Origin: Streptomyces sp. NBC_00376
GTDB taxonomy: Bacteria > Actinomycetota > Actinomycetes > Streptomycetales > Streptomycetaceae
Direction of reading: 5' to 3'
DNA length: 64,000 nucleotides
Assembly (NCBI RefSeq): GCF_036077095.1
Contig: NZ_CP107960.1
Coordinates: forward strand, 1,488,001-1,552,000
Made by a program: the position numbers and the translations under genes. Under the pieces are notes generated by a model. That model did no database searches, was not told where the DNA came from, and worked only from the letters and a program-made list of their open reading frames with translations. Positions 61,591-64,000 of the stretch are shown here, one piece after another. Every line of letters starts with the position of its first letter. The first letter of the stretch is position 1.

Positions 61591-61670
61591 AAACGGCGAG
61601 AAACTGCGAGAAGCTGCGAGAAGCTGCGAGAAGCTGCGAGAAGCTGCGAGAAGCTGCGAGAAGCTGCGAG
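61591..61670. repeat. 10-bp tandem repeat, 6 perfect + 2 variant copies
   Basis: Six perfect AAGCTGCGAG units (61611-61670) preceded by AAACTGCGAG and AAACGGCGAG. It lies in the 228-bp gap between the LLM and NCS1 genes, 51 bases upstream of the NCS1 start. The period is close to one DNA helical turn. Confidence 0.9.
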
Positions 61671-61768
61671 AAACAGAACAGTGGGAAGCGGCGGTGCGGG
61701 GACGGGGGTGCGGACAGCCTTGGGGAGTGCGCCGGAGCGGGACGGCGGGAGAGCCGGAGAAGGGCGGG

Positions 61769-62770
61769 TCAGTCGGACAGGGCGGGGATGACCCGCGCAC
61801 CGTAGGCGTCGATCGTCGCCTCCCGCGCATCGTGCATGTTGTATACGGCGAACTGGTCGACGCCCAGGTCGCGCAGGGCCCGCAGCTTCTCGATGTGCGC
61901 CTCGGCGGGGCCCAGCAGGCAGAACCGGTCTACGATCTCGTCCGGCACGAAGGTGGTGTCGGGGTTCCCGGCCCGGCCGTGGTGGCTGTAGTCGTAGCCG
62001 GTCCGCCCGGCGATGTACTCGGTCAGGGCCTCGGGGACGAGCCCGGAGTGCGCGCCGTACCGGGAGACGAGGTCCGCGACGTGGTTGCCGACCATGCCGC
62101 CGAACCAGCGGCACTGCTCGCGGGCGTGGTCGAGGTCGTCGCTCACGTAGGCGGGGGCGGCGACGCAGATGGTCACGGAGTCCGGGTCACGGCCGGCCTC
62201 GGCCGCCGCGTCCCGCACCGCCTTGATCATCCACTCGGTGAGGAACGGGTCGGCGAGCTGGAGGATGAAGCCGTCGGCCTTCTGTCCGGCCAGGGCGAGG
62301 GCCTTCGGACCGTACGCGCCCATCCAGACGGGCAGTCTGCCGTCCTTCACCCAGGGGATCTGGACCGGCTGCCCGTCGACGGTCGCCTCGCGTCCCTCGG
62401 CGAGGTCGCGGATGACGTCGATGGCCTCGCCCAGGCGGGCCAGCGTGTTGGGTTTGCGGCCGGCGACGCGCATCGCCGAGTCGCCACGTCCGATGCCGCA
62501 GACGGTGCGGTTGCCGAACATGTCGTTGAGGGTGGCGAAGGTGGAGGCGGTCACCTCCCAGGTGCGGGTGCCGGGGTTGGTGACCATGGGGCCGACCACG
62601 AGGTGTTCGGTGTGTTCGAGGATCTGGCTGTAGATGACGAACGGTTCCTGCCAGAGCACCGTCGAGTCGAAGGTCCAGCCGTAGCGGAAGCCGTTGCGTT
62701 CGGCGCGGCGCATCAGGCCGACGACGGCCGAGGCGGGCGGATCGGTCTGGAGGACGAGTCCGAAGTCCAT
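61769..62770 (-). CDS. LLM-class F420/FMN-dependent oxidoreductase, TIGR03842-like
   Basis: Encodes 333 residues of the luciferase-like monooxygenase barrel: MDFGLVLQTDPPASAVVGLM, YGWTFDS, GPMVTNPGTRTWEVTAS, the CGIGRGDSAMRVAGRKP cofactor loop and VWMGAYGPKALALAGQKADGF. Its consistent neighbourhood with dihydropyrimidinase marks the TIGR03842 group. A role in oxidising or reducing a pyrimidine-derived compound is inference. ATG 62770 with AGGAG eight bases upstream, 11 bases after the hydA stop, so cotranscribed. Confidence 0.9.
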   Translation of the reverse strand: MDFGLVLQTDPPASAVVGLMRRAERNGFRYGWTFDSTVLWQEPFVIYSQILEHTEHLVVGPMVTNPGTRTWEVTASTFATLNDMFGNRTVCGIGRGDSAMRVAGRKPNTLARLGEAIDVIRDLAEGREATVDGQPVQIPWVKDGRLPVWMGAYGPKALALAGQKADGFILQLADPFLTEWMIKAVRDAAAEAGRDPDSVTICVAAPAYVSDDLDHAREQCRWFGGMVGNHVADLVSRYGAHSGLVPEALTEYIAGRTGYDYSHHGRAGNPDTTFVPDEIVDRFCLLGPAEAHIEKLRALRDLGVDQFAVYNMHDAREATIDAYGARVIPALSD

Positions 62771-62781
62771 GACGGGTGCTC

Positions 62782-64000
62782 CTAGTCCAGGTACTGACAG
62801 GTGGCTCGCGGGGTGTACATGCCGTGTCCGGCCCGGCCGGTGAACTTCCTTGCGTCGATGACGACTTCACCGCGCGAGAGGACCGTTTCGACCTGGCCGG
62901 TGATCCGCTTTCCCTCGTACGCCGAGTAGTCGACGTTCATGTGGTGGGTCTCGGCGGAGATGGTCTGTTCGGCCGCCGGGTCGTAGATGACGACGTCGGC
63001 GTCGGCGCCCGGGGCGATGGTGCCCTTCTTCGGGTAGAGGCCGAACATCCGGGCCGGGGAGGCGCAGGCGATCTCGATCCAGCGGCGGCGCGAGATGTGA
63101 CCGTCCAGGACCGCCTGATGGAGGAGGTCCATCCGGTTCTCCACGCCGGGCATGCCGTTGGGGATCTTCGAGAAGTCGCCCCGGCCCATCTCCTTCTGGC
63201 CCGAGAAGCAGAAGGGGCAGTGGTCGGTGGAGACGACCTGGAGTTCGTTGTTCCTGAGCCCCCGCCAGAGCGCCTCCTGGTGTTCCCTGGGCCGCAGCGG
63301 GGTGGAGCAGACGTACTTGGCGCCCTCGAAGTCCGGCTCGGCGAGGTTGTCGGTGGAGAGGAAGAGATACTGCGGGCAGGTCTCACCGAAGACCGGAAGT
63401 CCCTTGTGGCGGGCGGCGGCGACCTCGGCGACCGCCTCGTCCGCGGAGACGTGCACGACGTACAGCGGCGATCCGGCGACGCGGGCGAGCTGGACGGCAC
63501 GGTGGGTGGCCTCGGCCTCCAGCGCCACCTTGCGCACATCACCGTGGTAGCGCGGATCGGTGCGGCCCTCGGCGAGGGCCTGTTCGACGAGTACGTCGAT
63601 GGCGATGCCGTTCTCCGCGTGCATCATGATCAGGCCGCCATTGTGGGAGGCCCGTTGCATGGCGCGCAGGATCTGGCCGTCGTCGCTGTAGAAGACGCCC
63701 GGGTACGCCATGAACAGCTTGAAGGAGGTGACCCCCTCCGAGACCAGCAGGTCCATCTCCTTGAGCGAGGACTCGTTCACGTCGGAGAGGATCATGTGGA
63801 AGGCGTAGTCGATGGCGCAATTGCCGTCGGCCTTGGCATACCAGGCGTCGAGACCTTCGCGGACCGCGCGGCCCACGGACTGGATGGCGAAGTCGACGAT
63901 CGTGGTGGTGCCGCCCCAGGCGGCCGCCCGGGTGCCGGTCTCGAAGGTGTCGGCGGCGTAGGTGCCGCCGAACGGCATCTGCATGTGGGTGTGCGCGTCG
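62782..64000 (-). CDS. hydA: dihydropyrimidinase (hydantoinase), N-terminus outside window
   Basis: The last ~406 residues are present; the frame continues past the right edge. Metal-site features: DAHTHMQMPFGG at the edge (HxH), the carboxylated Lys in SFKLFMAYPG, HAENG, and VHVSADEAV, then STDHCPFCF (metal Asp region) and SPARMFGLYPKKGTIAPGADAD near the C-terminus. It opens dihydrouracil or dihydrothymine to N-carbamoyl-beta-amino acids. It leads an operon with the LLM enzyme and the NCS1 transporter, giving uptake and reductive pyrimidine breakdown. Confidence 0.93.
   Translation of the reverse strand, partial: DAHTHMQMPFGGTYAADTFETGTRAAAWGGTTTIVDFAIQSVGRAVREGLDAWYAKADGNCAIDYAFHMILSDVNESSLKEMDLLVSEGVTSFKLFMAYPGVFYSDDGQILRAMQRASHNGGLIMMHAENGIAIDVLVEQALAEGRTDPRYHGDVRKVALEAEATHRAVQLARVAGSPLYVVHVSADEAVAEVAAARHKGLPVFGETCPQYLFLSTDNLAEPDFEGAKYVCSTPLRPREHQEALWRGLRNNELQVVSTDHCPFCFSGQKEMGRGDFSKIPNGMPGVENRMDLLHQAVLDGHISRRRWIEIACASPARMFGLYPKKGTIAPGADADVVIYDPAAEQTISAETHHMNVDYSAYEGKRITGQVETVLSRGEVVIDARKFTGRAGHGMYTPRATCQYLD

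Overview
The window is chromosomal DNA from a high-GC actinomycete, almost certainly a Streptomyces. The grounds are the strong G/C bias at third codon positions, frequent GTG starts, three SpoIIE-type phosphatases, a Spo0M-TatA pair, C-minus zinc-free S14/L28 paralogues, and the actinobacterial order ccr-meaA-mcl-mch-mcd-psd-pssA. I see no tRNA, rRNA, CRISPR array, integrase or insertion sequence.

Layout. 1-11.3 kb: end of an aldo/keto reductase, a methyltransferase, a PAS/GAF/SpoIIE phosphatase, an MFS exporter fused to three carboxypeptidase-regulatory modules, an SRPBCC protein, a radical SAM protein behind an SOS-box-like site, a secreted tripeptidyl aminopeptidase, an acetyltransferase and a HEAT-repeat protein. 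11.6-23.4 kb: a duplicated 3-hydroxyacyl-CoA dehydrogenase, a TetR regulator, an acetyltransferase, the ethylmalonyl-CoA pathway operon and phosphatidylserine decarboxylase/synthase. 23.5-35.3 kb: MarR/MFS pair, a short PP2C phosphatase next to a MASE1 membrane protein, glycerate kinase, NUDIX, sirtuin, methyltransferase, a 2Fe-2S protein, and a manganese (yybP-ykoY) riboswitch ahead of a GDT1-family protein. 35.3-45.5 kb: Ada-AlkA/Ogt alkylation repair, Zur-controlled rpmB-rpsN diverging from a CobW-like protein, macrodomain, FAD oxidoreductase, nucleotidyltransferase, inositol-phosphatase-like protein, gamma-glutamyltransferase and the remnant of an oligopeptide ABC ATPase. 45.5-52.4 kb: DUF35 protein, second TetR, etfBA, spo0M-tatA, SnoaL-like protein, lipoate-ligase-like protein. 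52.5-64 kb: second large PAS/GAF/SpoIIE phosphatase, amidase, a two-gene AbiEii-type operon, a secreted protein, a frameshifted secreted protein gene, and a pyrimidine-catabolism gene set (NCS1 transporter, LLM oxidoreductase, dihydropyrimidinase) running off the right edge.

How it fits together. The strongest theme is C4/C5 acyl-CoA metabolism. Ccr, ethylmalonyl-CoA mutase, mesaconyl-CoA hydratase, methylsuccinyl-CoA dehydrogenase and malyl-CoA lyase form a cotranscribed pathway. The dehydrogenase needs electron-transfer flavoprotein, and etfBA lies about 25 kb downstream. The promoters of ccr, of etfBA and of the DUF35 gene share one unusual layout: a 13-bp GGCACTGAGTGCC-like palindrome just upstream of the -35, and a second copy filling the -35/-10 spacer. 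Two paralogous TetR regulators are encoded in the window, one beside the dehydrogenase gene and one between two of these promoters. I infer a single regulon tying the pathway to its electron acceptor; I know of no description of it. Other points worth attention are a CobW-family protein without a normal P-loop behind a Zur box, an AbiEii partner built from two repeats, several probable leaderless genes, and two decayed transporter remnants.
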